NCBI RefSeq assembly: GCF_000153185.1
Contig: NZ_CH724151.1
Location: 511,154-575,153 of the forward strand
Direction: 5' to 3'
Source: Reinekea blandensis MED297
GTDB taxonomy: Bacteria; Pseudomonadota; Gammaproteobacteria; Pseudomonadales; Natronospirillaceae
Length of the DNA stretch: 64,000 bases
In this document: in pieces, positions 8,325 to 17,887 of the stretch
Position numbering within the stretch: the first letter of the stretch is position 1
How the letters are laid out: each line of letters begins with the position of its first letter
Translations under genes and position numbers: made by a program
Notes under the pieces: generated by a model
The model's database searches: none
Seen by the model: the letters and a program-made list of their open reading frames with translations, nothing else
Told to the model about the DNA's origin: nothing

Positions 8325-8337
8325 TTATCGGCGTGAC

Positions 8338-8357
8338 TTATCTTGAAATCAAGATAA
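8338..8357. promoter_or_regulatory. MarR-type operator, proximal to marR
   Basis: TTATCTTGAAATCAAGATAA is a 20-bp palindrome with one mismatched pair at its centre and the same half-site (TATCTTGAA) as the operator at 8307-8324. It ends about 28 bp before the MarR start codon, where it would block that promoter and permit autorepression. Confidence 0.85.
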
Positions 8358-8385
8358 AATGCCCTTTTATCCTGGAGCCTGTGCC

Positions 8386-8934
8386 ATGCCCTCTGATGCC
8401 GTCGACCTTATTGCTGCCCAGTGGCAGCGCGAAAAACCCGACTTATCCACCGACGCGATGGTCACGCTGGGGCGTCTGAAGCGTTGTTCGGTTCTGTATC
8501 AACCGCTTCTGGACGCTGTCTTTTCGCAATTTGATCTGACCTCGTGGGAGTTCGACGTTCTGGCGACACTGAGACGTACCGGTGAGCCCTATTCGCTGAC
8601 GCCGACCGCCCTCTTCTCCGCACTCATGGTGACCTCCGGAACCATGACCCACCGGCTGAAAACGCTGGAGGGCAAAGGTTGGATCATCCGCGAAAGCAGT
8701 CCGGACGATGCCCGGCAAAAGCGGGTTCGGCTGACAGAAAGCGGCTTGGCCCGCATTGATGAAGCCTTGCCTGCGCATGTCACCAACATGGAAACGATTC
8801 TAAAAGCCTTACCGGAGGACACCCGACTTCGGCTGGATGAGGCTCTGCGCCAGTTATTAGCAGTGTTCGAAGACATTCACTCGAATGCACCAATCCTCGG
8901 GAACCAGCTCAGCGACCGCACTCACGGGCTTTAA
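8386..8934 (+). CDS. MarR-family transcriptional regulator
   Basis: 182 residues, winged helix-turn-helix of the MarR type: dimerisation helices at each end, recognition region LFSALMVTSGTMTHRLKTLEGKGWI at about 77-102, and wing ESSPDDARQKRVRLTE with the conserved D-x-R. I chose the ATG at 8386 because GGAG precedes it by about 9 nt; an upstream ATG at 8359 lies at the edge of the operator without a ribosome-binding site. Divergent from two YdcZ-type transporter genes with a pair of matching palindromes between, so the likely role is repression of that exporter and of itself, relieved by a small ligand that I cannot name. Confidence 0.9.
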   Translation: MPSDAVDLIAAQWQREKPDLSTDAMVTLGRLKRCSVLYQPLLDAVFSQFDLTSWEFDVLATLRRTGEPYSLTPTALFSALMVTSGTMTHRLKTLEGKGWIIRESSPDDARQKRVRLTESGLARIDEALPAHVTNMETILKALPEDTRLRLDEALRQLLAVFEDIHSNAPILGNQLSDRTHGL

Positions 8935-8966
8935 GCCCGAGTCTTTCAGCGTTCAGACGGGTCATT

Positions 8967-8997
8967 TTGTATCATTTTCATCCAAGGCAGGTATAAT
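8967..8997 (+). promoter_or_regulatory. Candidate sigma-70 promoter of typA
   Basis: TATAAT at 8992-8997, 33 nt before the GTG start, with a weaker TTGTAT at 8967-8972 and a 19-nt spacer. The -10 element is consensus but the spacing is long, so the -35 assignment is uncertain. Confidence 0.45.
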
Positions 8998-9029
8998 CCG
9001 CGCCCTTACTATCAATCGGAACCAGACCA

Positions 9030-10847
9030 GTGATCGAAAACTTGCGGAACATCGCCATCATTGCCCACGTTGACCATGGTAAAACCACCTTGGTTGACAA
9101 GCTGCTTCAGCAATCCGGGACGTTAGGACGCAAAGACCAGGATGCCGAGCGCATCATGGACTCCAACGACCAGGAAAAAGAGCGTGGCATTACCATTCTG
9201 GCGAAGAACACCGCCATTAAGTGGCAGGACTACCGCATTAACATCGTTGACACCCCCGGACACGCCGACTTCGGTGGTGAAGTGGAACGTGTACTGTCGA
9301 TGGTGGACTCAGTTCTGTTGCTGGTTGACGCGGTTGACGGCCCGATGCCACAAACACGCTTTGTGACTTCGAAAGCCTTTGCCCGTGGCCTGAAACCGAT
9401 TGTGGTCATCAATAAAATTGACCGCCCGGGTGCGCGTCCGGACTGGGTGATGGATCAGGTGTTCGACCTGTTCGACCGCCTTGGTGCGACTGATGAGCAG
9501 CTCGACTTCCCGGTCATCTACGCCTCGGCACTGAACGGTATTGCCGGTCTTGATCCGGACAACATGGCAGACGACATGAATCCGCTGTTTGAAATGATTA
9601 CAGAAGTGGTTCCGGCGCCAGACGTTGATGTCGATGGTCCGTTCCAGATGCAGATTTCGGCTCTGGACTACAACTCCTATGTGGGTGTCATCGGTGTTGG
9701 CCGCATTACCCGCGGCAGCGTAAAGCCAAACGATCAGATTTCTATCATCAGTGCCGACGAGTCGGTACGGAAGAACAAAAAAGTTCTGCAGGTGATGGGC
9801 TATCACGGTCTGGAACGCGTTGAAGTGTCCAGCGCCAGCGCCGGTGACATCGTCTGTATTACCGGTATCGATCAGCTGAAAATTTCTGACACACTGTGTA
9901 ATCCACAGGCGGTCGAAGCACTGACACCGCTGTCTGTTGATGAACCTACGGTGAGCATGACTTTCCAGGTCAACGATTCCCCGTTTGCCGGTAAAGAAGG
10001 CAAGTTCATCACCTCGCGTAACATCAAAGAACGTCTGGAGCAGGAACTGATCCACAACGTCGCTCTGCGTGTTGAACCTGGTGACTCTCCTGATAAGTTC
10101 CGTGTCTCCGGTCGGGGTGAACTGCACTTGTCAGTACTGATCGAAACCATGCGCCGTGAAGGCTTCGAACTGGGAGTGTCCCGTCCGGAAGTGATTCAGC
10201 GCGAAGTTGATGGTCAGATCCATGAACCGTTCGAGCAGGTGGTGATCGATGTTGAAGATCAACACCAGGGTGCGGTGATGGAAGAACTGGGCCTGCGTAA
10301 AGCTGAGATGACCAACATGGAACCCGACGGCAAAGGCCGGGTTAAGTTGGAATTCCTGGCGCCTTCGCGCGGTCTGATCGGTTTCCGTGGTCTGTTCCTG
10401 ACCCTGACCAGCGGCTCAGGCATCATGACGAGCATTTTTGATCATTACGGTCCGGTGAAACAAGGCGACGTCGTCAGCCGCCAGAACGGTGTGCTGGTTT
10501 CCATGGTGAAAGGCAAGACGCTGTCTTACGCCCTGTATACGTTGCAGGATCGCGGACGTCTGTTCCTCGGTCACGGAGAAGACATTTACGAAGGTCAGAT
10601 CATTGGTCTGCACTCTCGTGCGAATGACCTGGCGGTTAACCCGACTAAAGGCAAGCAGCTGACTAACGTCCGTGCTGCAGGTACCGATGAAGCGTTGACA
10701 CTGACACCGCCGGTACGCCATACGCTGGAACAGGCTCTGGAGTTCATCGAAGACGACGAACTGGTGGAAGTAACGCCGGAAAGCATTCGTTTGCGTAAGA
10801 AACTGCTGACCGAAAACGAACGTAAACGTGCCGGTCGCGGCAAGTAA
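9030..10847 (+). CDS. typA: Translational GTPase TypA/BipA
   Basis: 605 residues, the normal BipA length. The G domain carries [10 protein letters not shown] (G1), the RGITI switch, [12 protein letters not shown] (G3) and [13 protein letters not shown] (G4), followed by EF-Tu domain-II-like, EF-G III/V-like and BipA-specific C-terminal domains ([36 protein letters not shown]). It binds 70S ribosomes and assists 50S assembly and stress adaptation, notably at low temperature. Start is GTG at 9030; no earlier in-frame ATG exists and the N-terminus [16 protein letters not shown] is standard. A strong terminator follows, so it is monocistronic. Confidence 0.98.
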   Translation: MIENLRNIAIIAHVDHGKTTLVDKLLQQSGTLGRKDQDAERIMDSNDQEKERGITILAKNTAIKWQDYRINIVDTPGHADFGGEVERVLSMVDSVLLLVDAVDGPMPQTRFVTSKAFARGLKPIVVINKIDRPGARPDWVMDQVFDLFDRLGATDEQLDFPVIYASALNGIAGLDPDNMADDMNPLFEMITEVVPAPDVDVDGPFQMQISALDYNSYVGVIGVGRITRGSVKPNDQISIISADESVRKNKKVLQVMGYHGLERVEVSSASAGDIVCITGIDQLKISDTLCNPQAVEALTPLSVDEPTVSMTFQVNDSPFAGKEGKFITSRNIKERLEQELIHNVALRVEPGDSPDKFRVSGRGELHLSVLIETMRREGFELGVSRPEVIQREVDGQIHEPFEQVVIDVEDQHQGAVMEELGLRKAEMTNMEPDGKGRVKLEFLAPSRGLIGFRGLFLTLTSGSGIMTSIFDHYGPVKQGDVVSRQNGVLVSMVKGKTLSYALYTLQDRGRLFLGHGEDIYEGQIIGLHSRANDLAVNPTKGKQLTNVRAAGTDEALTLTPPVRHTLEQALEFIEDDELVEVTPESIRLRKKLLTENERKRAGRGK

Positions 10848-10866
10848 TCGGCTTATCCCGAACATC

Positions 10867-10896
10867 AAAAAGGCTCGCCACGGCGAGCCTTTTTTG
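10867..10896. terminator. Bidirectional rho-independent terminator after typA
   Basis: AAAAAGGCTCGCC-AC-GGCGAGCCTTTTTT: a perfect GC-rich stem flanked by A and T runs, so it works in both directions for the convergent typA and lipoprotein genes. Confidence 0.95.
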
Positions 10897-10960
10897 TGCT
10901 ACCTGACCCATCCTGAAATCAGTAGCTCATCGATTTAACGCGATGGACACAGGTGAATAA

Positions 10961-11704
10961 CTACCAGTTCAACCCAAAGCCAAACGACAGCGGTGCATGC
11001 GTCGACCAGGTAATCAAATCATTCGTCGCGCCGATTGTGGTTTCCGACGCATGAAGGTAAACCGTAGGTGTATAAACAGCTTCTAACGAGAATGGCCCCA
11101 GCATGACATGCATACCCAACGGGATGCCCAGCCCGAATATGCTCAGGTTATCGCCATCAAAGGTTTCGTAGCCTATCTTAACGGGCGAGTCGAACTCATA
11201 CACCAGCGCGGCGGCGGTACCCTGCACCCCGGCAAAGAACTCAATCGGGTCCTGGTCATAAACGGCTTGTACGCCCAGATCGACGCCGACCAGCGCCGGA
11301 CTGTTATAGCCTTCGACAACCCCATCACGAAACGCGGCTGACTGAAAAAAGAGTGCACCGCGGAACTGATAGACGTCGTCGCTGCCGGTAAATGACATTT
11401 CAATCCCAGGACCGGCCCGATAAGCGCCGTAATCCAGATCCAGCGTCTGCCGATAAGAGAAGAGCACACGATTATTGGCAAACCCATCCAGGTCGGATGT
11501 CCCCTGCCCGGTAAACCAGACACCACTGGATACGAACGGAGAGAAGTGGACATCGGCGTCCACCTCTACAGGCTCACCTTCGGCCTCAACAATCGCATCA
11601 CTGAGCTCAGACATGCTCAGATCAACATCATAACGGGACTGACTGGCACAAGCCGTCAGCAACAGGGTTAAGCAAAGGATTACCCATCCATGGTTTCGGG
11701 TCAT
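10961..11704 (-). CDS. Lipoprotein with beta-barrel-like mature region, unknown function
   Basis: 247 residues; lipoprotein signal ending LLTAC (Cys 19). The mature region alternates short hydrophobic strands with Gly/Asp turns (for example YGAYRAGPGIEMSF, FSLEAVYTPTVYLHA) and ends in FGFGLNW, an aromatic C-terminus like that of outer-membrane barrels. A lipidated N-terminus with a barrel-like body is unusual; it could instead be a lipid-anchored beta-sandwich. It is the last gene of an operon with the metalloprotease-like protein (9-nt gap) and the small exported protein, so the three products probably act together at the cell surface. No known family recognised. Confidence 0.6.
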   Translation of the reverse strand: MTRNHGWVILCLTLLLTACASQSRYDVDLSMSELSDAIVEAEGEPVEVDADVHFSPFVSSGVWFTGQGTSDLDGFANNRVLFSYRQTLDLDYGAYRAGPGIEMSFTGSDDVYQFRGALFFQSAAFRDGVVEGYNSPALVGVDLGVQAVYDQDPIEFFAGVQGTAAALVYEFDSPVKIGYETFDGDNLSIFGLGIPLGMHVMLGPFSLEAVYTPTVYLHASETTIGATNDLITWSTHAPLSFGFGLNW

Positions 11705-11713
11705 GCTGCAAAC

Positions 11714-14700
11714 TCAACGTCGTCGGAATGCAACCAATAGTAGCCCGCACAATGCCAGACTGAAACTGCCAAAAGTCCCGGAATTTACCCCGGATGAACG
11801 ACTGGGTGATTCAGGTTCAGGCTCCGGAATAACCGGTTCCAAGGTTTCTTCCACAAGCGTCACCTCCGCCGCCGGACTCAGATAAACCACCGAAGGATGA
11901 CCCGCTTTGGCTGTTATCAGCAGATCGGCATGCGAATCGGCATCCAACGGTGCGAACAGGACAGAGGTCGCACCGGATTGCTCAAAAATGTCTAACAACG
12001 CCAGTGCCGAGTTTTCTAAATGCCATAGCTGAACCACACCCTGACGATTCAGAAACAACACCTCTTCCCGACCATCGCCATCCCGATCTGCCGTCGCCAG
12101 GGAAATCACATCCCCTGCCGGCAAGGATTGCTGAGATACGACCTGATCGTTTTCCATCTGGAACCATTCAATGCTCGGGTTCTGAGCCGTTCCATCCCGG
12201 CCAACCAGAATGTCGGTGGCAAGACCATCACCATCCAAGTCCGCAATGGATAACGTGCGGCTGCGACTGGTGGCCGACCCGATGTCGGTTGCGACGTTTG
12301 CAAAAACATCACTGACTGAACCGTTGCCAAGATTCAAAAACAACTCATCGACCTGTTCATAGTTCGCCACCACCAGATCCGGCCAACCATCGCCATTGGC
12401 ATCCATCAAGGCCAGCGCCCGACTGTCCGACGTTCCGATGCTTTGTTGCAGAACGAAACCACCGGACTGATCATTGAGGTAAACCTCATTGGCACCGTCA
12501 CGCGCCAACACAATATCCGGATAGTCGTCCTGATTGAGATCGGCAACCAGCATATCCTGCAGATCCGGTCCACTGAACCGTTGCGCGCTGGTGCCACCAT
12601 CTCGGTAAACATCGACGCCATCTTGCTGAGCAAACAACAGATCGCGCAAACCGTCAGCATCCAGATCAACGTTCGCCGCTGAAAAACTGGTATCGCTGTT
12701 GGGCAGGGTCCGTACTGTCGATTCCGTTTTAGACGCCGTATCCAACCGCTTCTGCAAATGATCGCCCGTCGTGACCAGCTCAACAAAGGCGATACCATTG
12801 GCGCGTAAAGCAGGCTCAGTACTCGCACCCAGGACATCGTTTTCGAACGTAAAGCTGAGATCGGCGGTCGGATTAGAAATGGCATCTGACACGATCAACG
12901 TCAATTGTTCCGTATCGTCAACGGGTGTCGGATCGGTCTGATCACCCGCCACCGTGACCTGCACATCACCGGTCACCGATTGCGCACTGAACACGGTGAC
13001 AGAGAACGTTTCCGATCCGGTCAAATCGGTTACCGAACAGGTCAGTGTCTGACTGGTGACCTGACTACAACCAGAAGACCAGGTCGACATGGCCAAACCG
13101 ACCGGCAGCACTAACGTGATGGTCCCACTGGCCTGGACTGCCGGACCTTCGTTGGTCACCGTCAATGTCAGTGTCGTGAGTTCATTCAACGCCAACAGGG
13201 GGCGCATGGAACTGATACTGACGGATAAGTTTGCTGATTGGGCATCCTGGACCGTGAGTGGGTAGATCAGGCTGTCTGTCAGCGCGCCATCGCTGACGGT
13301 AACCGTCACGTCTTCCGTGCCCAGATCCGCAGCCCCGGGCGTACCGGATAAGACTCCGTTCGATGTGATCGACAACCAACTGTGATCCGAGGTCAGGCTG
13401 AAACTCAGGCTATCATTCTCAACATCACTTGCGGTAAACGTAAACTCATAACTGCCTGGCAGCGTGACGTTTGAGACTGGAGTAACGCCGGTCAGCACCG
13501 GGGCATCATTGACCGCAGACACCGACACACTGGCGGTAAACGCGGTACTGTCAGCCAGACCATCATTTACCTGAACGTCTACCGACAGCTCACCATTGAA
13601 GTCGGCATCAGGAATGACCCGGTTACCACTGACGCTGTAGTTATTACCGGACAGAACCGTCAGAGTGAATTCGTCCGGAAAGATATTGTCGCTGTCCGTC
13701 ACCGTGAAATCATTGACGGTTAACAGCAGTGAACTGTCTTCCGCCATCGTCAGCGTTTGCTGACCGGTGATCTCAGGTATGACGTTTTCAACGATCGACC
13801 AACCGATATCCTGCAACAGCGCGACCGTATGGTCATAGCTGGCATCGCCGGTGTGTTGCGGTTCCATCAGTTCATTGGGGGTTAAGGCGGTGTCAAAATG
13901 CGACACGGAGGAGCCGCCTTCATAAGGGTTCGGCGCATACATCTGCACTTCGCCACCATTTACCCCATTGGTTAACTCAGACGCTAATGCGGTCACTTCC
14001 GGCCCACTCCATACGAGGTCTCCGGTATCAGTCATCGAAAACAGTCGTTCGGCATTGGTCATACCGGACCAGAGCTCTCCGGTGCTTTTATCTTTCAGCC
14101 AACGTGAAAAGGCATCATCCAGTCCGCCGGGTTCCGAGCCAAAAGCGTCGACGAGAGATACGACCCCCAGCCCATGCCCGAGCTCGTGCAAAACCACTTC
14201 ATAAAAATCGATGTCGGAACCCGGTGGGTTATGATCCAGTCCGTAGTACCAGTTTATGCCATTCAGGCAATTGGCGTTGTCATCAAGATCGCCATTGAAG
14301 CTGGCCGTGATGTCCGCCCCCGGATCGTTATCCGCGCCGGTACGGGCGTTAAACAGGGCGACCGGATAAAAGGTGTTGTTTTCCAGTCCATACGCTTCCG
14401 CACCCGTTGAATAGTACCAACTGCTCAGCGGCCCGGCCGAACCCAGGGTTGCACTGCTACTGGTACAAAAAAGACTGCCGAAAGCCGCATCCACTTCGAT
14501 CTTAACCGGGCTGACAACGATGTCTGCCCAGAACTGCGCTGCCGCAGTAAAAACCGACTGTCGGTCCGCGCCATGCGCTGGGTCATCAAACCCCTGATTC
14601 AGATTAATAACGAAGGTCGACCCTTGGCCGGTTACTTCGATCGAAGCGGCAGACAGTTGTGCGCTGATCATGGCGGACGCCAACATCGACGTCACTAAAA

Positions 14701-14719
14701 GCGGTTTCGTCATCATCAT
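11714..14719 (-). CDS. Large secreted metalloprotease-like protein with FG-GAP repeats and C-terminal sorting tail
   Basis: 1001 residues. Order: Sec signal (about 1-25); an N-terminal metallopeptidase-like domain with HELGHGLG near residue 178 and a conserved WSGMTNAERLFSMTDTGDLVWSGP block; a cadherin-like domain (about 320-405); a putative Ig domain (about 406-490); a DUF11-like beta domain (about 495-610); a C-terminal FG-GAP/VCBS propeller with at least five Ca-binding DxDxDG-type loops (DLDADG, DLNQDD, DANGDG, DLDGDG, DRDGDG); and a tail of a Pro/Glu/Ser linker, one hydrophobic helix and RRR. That tripartite tail resembles GlyGly-CTERM/PEP-CTERM-like signals processed by rhombosortase or exosortase. 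The third zinc ligand of a metzincin (HExxHxxGxxH) is Ser here, so catalysis is likely but unproven. Its ATG directly abuts the stop of the upstream gene. Confidence 0.8.
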   Translation of the reverse strand: MMMTKPLLVTSMLASAMISAQLSAASIEVTGQGSTFVINLNQGFDDPAHGADRQSVFTAAAQFWADIVVSPVKIEVDAAFGSLFCTSSSATLGSAGPLSSWYYSTGAEAYGLENNTFYPVALFNARTGADNDPGADITASFNGDLDDNANCLNGINWYYGLDHNPPGSDIDFYEVVLHELGHGLGVVSLVDAFGSEPGGLDDAFSRWLKDKSTGELWSGMTNAERLFSMTDTGDLVWSGPEVTALASELTNGVNGGEVQMYAPNPYEGGSSVSHFDTALTPNELMEPQHTGDASYDHTVALLQDIGWSIVENVIPEITGQQTLTMAEDSSLLLTVNDFTVTDSDNIFPDEFTLTVLSGNNYSVSGNRVIPDADFNGELSVDVQVNDGLADSTAFTASVSVSAVNDAPVLTGVTPVSNVTLPGSYEFTFTASDVENDSLSFSLTSDHSWLSITSNGVLSGTPGAADLGTEDVTVTVSDGALTDSLIYPLTVQDAQSANLSVSISSMRPLLALNELTTLTLTVTNEGPAVQASGTITLVLPVGLAMSTWSSGCSQVTSQTLTCSVTDLTGSETFSVTVFSAQSVTGDVQVTVAGDQTDPTPVDDTEQLTLIVSDAISNPTADLSFTFENDVLGASTEPALRANGIAFVELVTTGDHLQKRLDTASKTESTVRTLPNSDTSFSAANVDLDADGLRDLLFAQQDGVDVYRDGGTSAQRFSGPDLQDMLVADLNQDDYPDIVLARDGANEVYLNDQSGGFVLQQSIGTSDSRALALMDANGDGWPDLVVANYEQVDELFLNLGNGSVSDVFANVATDIGSATSRSRTLSIADLDGDGLATDILVGRDGTAQNPSIEWFQMENDQVVSQQSLPAGDVISLATADRDGDGREEVLFLNRQGVVQLWHLENSALALLDIFEQSGATSVLFAPLDADSHADLLITAKAGHPSVVYLSPAAEVTLVEETLEPVIPEPEPESPSRSSGVNSGTFGSFSLALCGLLLVAFRRR

Positions 14720-15085
14720 TTAATACTCGGTTATGGTGACACTGCCGTCCGCATTCAGCGTGGCAACGGGAACAACCTGATGCACGCCCGTCAGGTCGGC
14801 TTTAAACACGCCCGGACGTACCTGATCAATCACCAGATCGTCATTGTCGCGTGAACTCAGAGCTTGAATATCGGCTTGATGCGCATCCGGCAGTTGTGAC
14901 GATGGAGCGGTCACGGTCGCTGCCTGCAGCGAGTGTTGTATCGCCGTTTCGACCGACGCCATCTCGTCGTGAGCGTGCGCAGTTTCAGCTGGTACCGACA
15001 ATGTCGAACCCGGTGCCAGCTGTGCCAGCACCCAACCAACCATGAGCAGCGAGCTTAAGGAAAGTAATGACAACAGAATTTTCAA
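14720..15085 (-). CDS. Small exported protein heading the protease operon
   Basis: 121 residues with an N-terminal hydrophobic segment (about 3-22) that may be a cleaved signal (VLA/QL) or an anchor. The mature part is acidic with a His-rich patch (AETAHAHDEM) and ends in a compact beta region (VRPGVFKADLTGVHQVVP, DGSVTITEY). Its TAA is immediately followed by the ATG of the metalloprotease-like gene with no spacer, so the two are translationally coupled. This makes a chaperone, inhibitor or pro-region-like partner for the protease attractive but unproven. The family is not recognised. A promoter should lie in the 180 bp upstream, after the terminator of the DUF1631 gene. Confidence 0.6.
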   Translation of the reverse strand: MKILLSLLSLSSLLMVGWVLAQLAPGSTLSVPAETAHAHDEMASVETAIQHSLQAATVTAPSSQLPDAHQADIQALSSRDNDDLVIDQVRPGVFKADLTGVHQVVPVATLNADGSVTITEY

Positions 15086-15223
15086 ACGTTCACTCCGTGA
15101 CCAGCGCCAGACGATTTGCCGAAGCCTATAACGTTTTTAAGAGTCCGTGCGTCCAACTGACAAATGAACACATATTTGGGGAAAGTGCCGAGGTTTCGAC
15201 ACCGGGAGCAGAAAACACTGCCA

Positions 15224-15262
15224 TTAAAAAGGGGCCAAACCCGCGTAAAACGGGTGGCCCGG
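15224..15262 (-). terminator. Rho-independent terminator of the DUF1631 gene
   Basis: On the minus strand GGGCCACCCG pairs imperfectly with CGCGGGTTTGGCCCC around a TTTTA loop and is followed by TTTTTAAT. It begins a few bases past the stop at 15266 and separates this gene from the secretion operon downstream. Confidence 0.85.
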
Positions 15263-15265
15263 CTA

Positions 15266-17536
15266 TCAGTGACGGGTAACCGTCGCTTGCTTGGATGGAT
15301 CACCGCCAAGTTCGTCAACCAGCGTATCGATCATCCGGTCAAACAGAGGGTCTTCGGCAATCGGAATGAACTGATCATTGCGCATGGCCATCGCCAAACC
15401 AATGGCTGAACGTTCGGCAACTTTGTTACCCTGGTAGTCGGTAAATACATACTTGCTACCCGTACCAATAATCATCGTTAACTGACCGCGCTCGAAGGAA
15501 CCATCGGACTGTTCAATATCGAACCAAAGTCCTTCGGTCATCGACTCGACCTGATCAAGGTAATAACTGAGGTCAGCGTTTTTAAGCTGAACCACCGGTT
15601 CATCGACGGGCAGTGGCAATGGATCTTCAACAACGGCTTCTGCCAGTTCCGACTGTTGCTCAAAGCGATCCAGCTTTTCCTGAGCGTCCCAAACCGACTC
15701 GTTGATATCGCCTTCATATAACCGATGATGATTTTGGATGTCATCCAGAACCAGTCGAATGGTGCTGTCACTTAAGTTCGCAGATTTCAGCCCCTGCTCG
15801 AAGCCTTGAAGCAATTTAGGCACCACCTTTTCGAAACGGGATGGGTGCGTCACCTGAATGCTGGGCTGCAGCGACCAGATCAGTTCTCGGGCAATACGGG
15901 CACTGGTTTGCCAGGCTTTGCTTTCACCCTGCTGATCAAAAATGTTTTTCATCAGCCGGTACCAATGCTTATCGAGCAACTTATGCACGGTGTCTGGCAA
16001 ATCGGTCACGCCATCCAAGAGCCGGTCCATAAAGATGCGGGCACGATCCTGTTGTTGATGTGTCTGATATTCCTGCTCTTCGACTTCACGTACCTGATCA
16101 ACGGCCGCACCCTGTTGCTGCTCATAGGTGGTCAGCAGCTCGGAAAACTCATCCAGCAACCGATCAAAGATCGTCAGATCATCATCAAAGTCATGATTGA
16201 GCTCGCTGACAATTTTTTCCATACCATCCAACAACGCATCATTTTCGATGTTGGCGTCCGGTTTCCAACCGGTGGCAGCACGCGCCATCCGGTTCAACAA
16301 CAGCCGTGCGCTGTGGTCGGTGTCGGTGAAAAAGGTTTTATCGATGATTGCGACTTTAATAACAGGTATCTGCAACCGCGCGAGTAGCTGCTTCATGTGC
16401 GCGCTCAGATGTTCATCATCGAGTATGTACTCGAATAACATCGCGACCAGCGATACGGTACCCGCTTCCAGCGTGCCTTCAGCCTGTTTGCTGATGGACT
16501 GTGCCTGATGCGACGTCCATTGTTTCAAATCGTCCATCTGCTGCGGCGCGGGCGCAGGCTGTGCCTGGAACGTCGACATCGACTGCAGCATCTGTTGCCA
16601 GATGGCAGGATCAATCATCACGCCATTGGCATTGCCTCCGGACTGCGGATATCCTGCCGACCCTGAGCCGGAGAAGCCACCCTGACCGCCACCCACGCTC
16701 TGGCCACCGGAAAAACCACCGCCTGACCCGGCGAAGTATTGACCCTGAGAACCCGGGCCCGGTGCAAAGCCACCAGAGGATGGTTGGAACCCAGCCAACG
16801 ACGCACTGATCTGGGCAATCGTCTGCGCATTGACCGGTGAAGAAGAGGTTGAAGCCGATTGAATCAGGCGCAGGTTTGGCAGAATGCCTTCTTCAATCAA
16901 CCAGGTATTGGAGTTTTTATAAAACGCTTCCAGTTGGGAGATCGCCAGATCATCAAACAGACGAAACAGCATCAACACCGTCTTAAACGGCATGCCCATG
17001 GTATCCAGTCGGCGCAACACCAGCTGTCCGAGTGCGCCCGGATTAAACGGCGTCTCTTTATCGCGCAGGGACTTCTCACAGGTCAGCGCCATCATGCGTT
17101 CATGGAATGCCAACCATTGATCGCCCGAACGTTCTAAGGTCCGGTTCATGAAACTGTCGACGGCCAGCGTCCGCTCCAATGCGGAATCGTCCATCAATGT
17201 CAGTTCGTCTGACGAAGAATAGGCCGCTTCGGCTTCATCGTCTTTAAGTTGCTGAGCACCGCTTTGCAACCAGTCCGACAGGTCACTCAAAATGCCGGCG
17301 CGCACCTCCACTTTACGACGGCGCAGTACCCGCAGCTGCTCAAAGTAGTCAGTTGAGTCAACCGTGTTTTTTTCAGCCTGTTTGAACAGGAAATCGTCCG
17401 CCGCGCTGAAAAAACGATCAAGCAGAGCCGGCACCGCGTCTTCGTATCGTTCGCTCAACGCGCTCAGACGGCGGCCGTCCGGATGTCGGCGGACAGTCCG
17501 GTGCTTGGATAATTCGGTGACGGTGGCGGTACTCAT
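15266..17536 (-). CDS. DUF1631 family protein
   Basis: 756 residues, mostly helical and hydrophilic, no signal or membrane helix, so cytoplasmic. The N-terminus (SALSERYEDAVPALLDRFFSAADD) and the RRRKVEVRAGILSDLSDWL segment are typical DUF1631. A Gly/Ser/Gln-rich flexible linker occupies roughly residues 245-310. The C-terminus has a small beta domain (GSFERGQLTMIIGTGSKYVF) reminiscent of PilZ-like modules but without a clear RxxxR. Function is unknown in the family; Pseudomonas homologues are sometimes mislabelled thymidine phosphorylase. The ATG at 17536 is preferred to a TTG at 17548. A single-gene unit closed by a good terminator. Confidence 0.85.
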   Translation of the reverse strand: MSTATVTELSKHRTVRRHPDGRRLSALSERYEDAVPALLDRFFSAADDFLFKQAEKNTVDSTDYFEQLRVLRRRKVEVRAGILSDLSDWLQSGAQQLKDDEAEAAYSSSDELTLMDDSALERTLAVDSFMNRTLERSGDQWLAFHERMMALTCEKSLRDKETPFNPGALGQLVLRRLDTMGMPFKTVLMLFRLFDDLAISQLEAFYKNSNTWLIEEGILPNLRLIQSASTSSSPVNAQTIAQISASLAGFQPSSGGFAPGPGSQGQYFAGSGGGFSGGQSVGGGQGGFSGSGSAGYPQSGGNANGVMIDPAIWQQMLQSMSTFQAQPAPAPQQMDDLKQWTSHQAQSISKQAEGTLEAGTVSLVAMLFEYILDDEHLSAHMKQLLARLQIPVIKVAIIDKTFFTDTDHSARLLLNRMARAATGWKPDANIENDALLDGMEKIVSELNHDFDDDLTIFDRLLDEFSELLTTYEQQQGAAVDQVREVEEQEYQTHQQQDRARIFMDRLLDGVTDLPDTVHKLLDKHWYRLMKNIFDQQGESKAWQTSARIARELIWSLQPSIQVTHPSRFEKVVPKLLQGFEQGLKSANLSDSTIRLVLDDIQNHHRLYEGDINESVWDAQEKLDRFEQQSELAEAVVEDPLPLPVDEPVVQLKNADLSYYLDQVESMTEGLWFDIEQSDGSFERGQLTMIIGTGSKYVFTDYQGNKVAERSAIGLAMAMRNDQFIPIAEDPLFDRMIDTLVDELGGDPSKQATVTRH

Positions 17537-17887
17537 AGAGCAACCCAAATAAGTAGTGAAACGGACCTCAGTTTAGCGTTTTTGCCTGCCGTTTCGCAGT
17601 TTTTTAGGCAACGGGATCTCCAGAATGCTAACGGCGTCAAACTTTTCGACACCTGATTAACGGTGATAGAATTTTTATTGACACTTTTTCAGGTAACTTA
17701 ACCAAAAGGCAGGGAATCTGACGACAAGATGACGGTGTTTTAACTATCCATTGTGACGATGATGCTGGCAAAAATGATCATTTTGCTGAATGATAGGTCA
17801 CAGGTTGTGCACTCAAACCATGGCACACCTTGCCAGAATGGCGACATCAATTATAACTCCTGACACGGGTAACACGGATGTTTACTG
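17537..17887. other. Intergenic region between divergent genes
   Basis: 351 bp with the promoters of the DUF1631 gene (minus) and the hybrid kinase (plus). A TTGACA at 17678-17683 is a possible -35 element, but I see no matching -10. No RNA gene or repeat recognised. Confidence 0.4.

Noticed and set aside
9309-10127. Long minus-strand open frame (272 codons) inside typA
   Set aside because: It lies wholly antisense to the highly conserved typA, has no ribosome-binding site, and its His/Gln/Asn-rich translation is typical of a shadow frame.
15806-16387. Plus-strand frame (193 codons) within the DUF1631 gene
   Set aside because: Antisense shadow of a conserved protein with no start signal.
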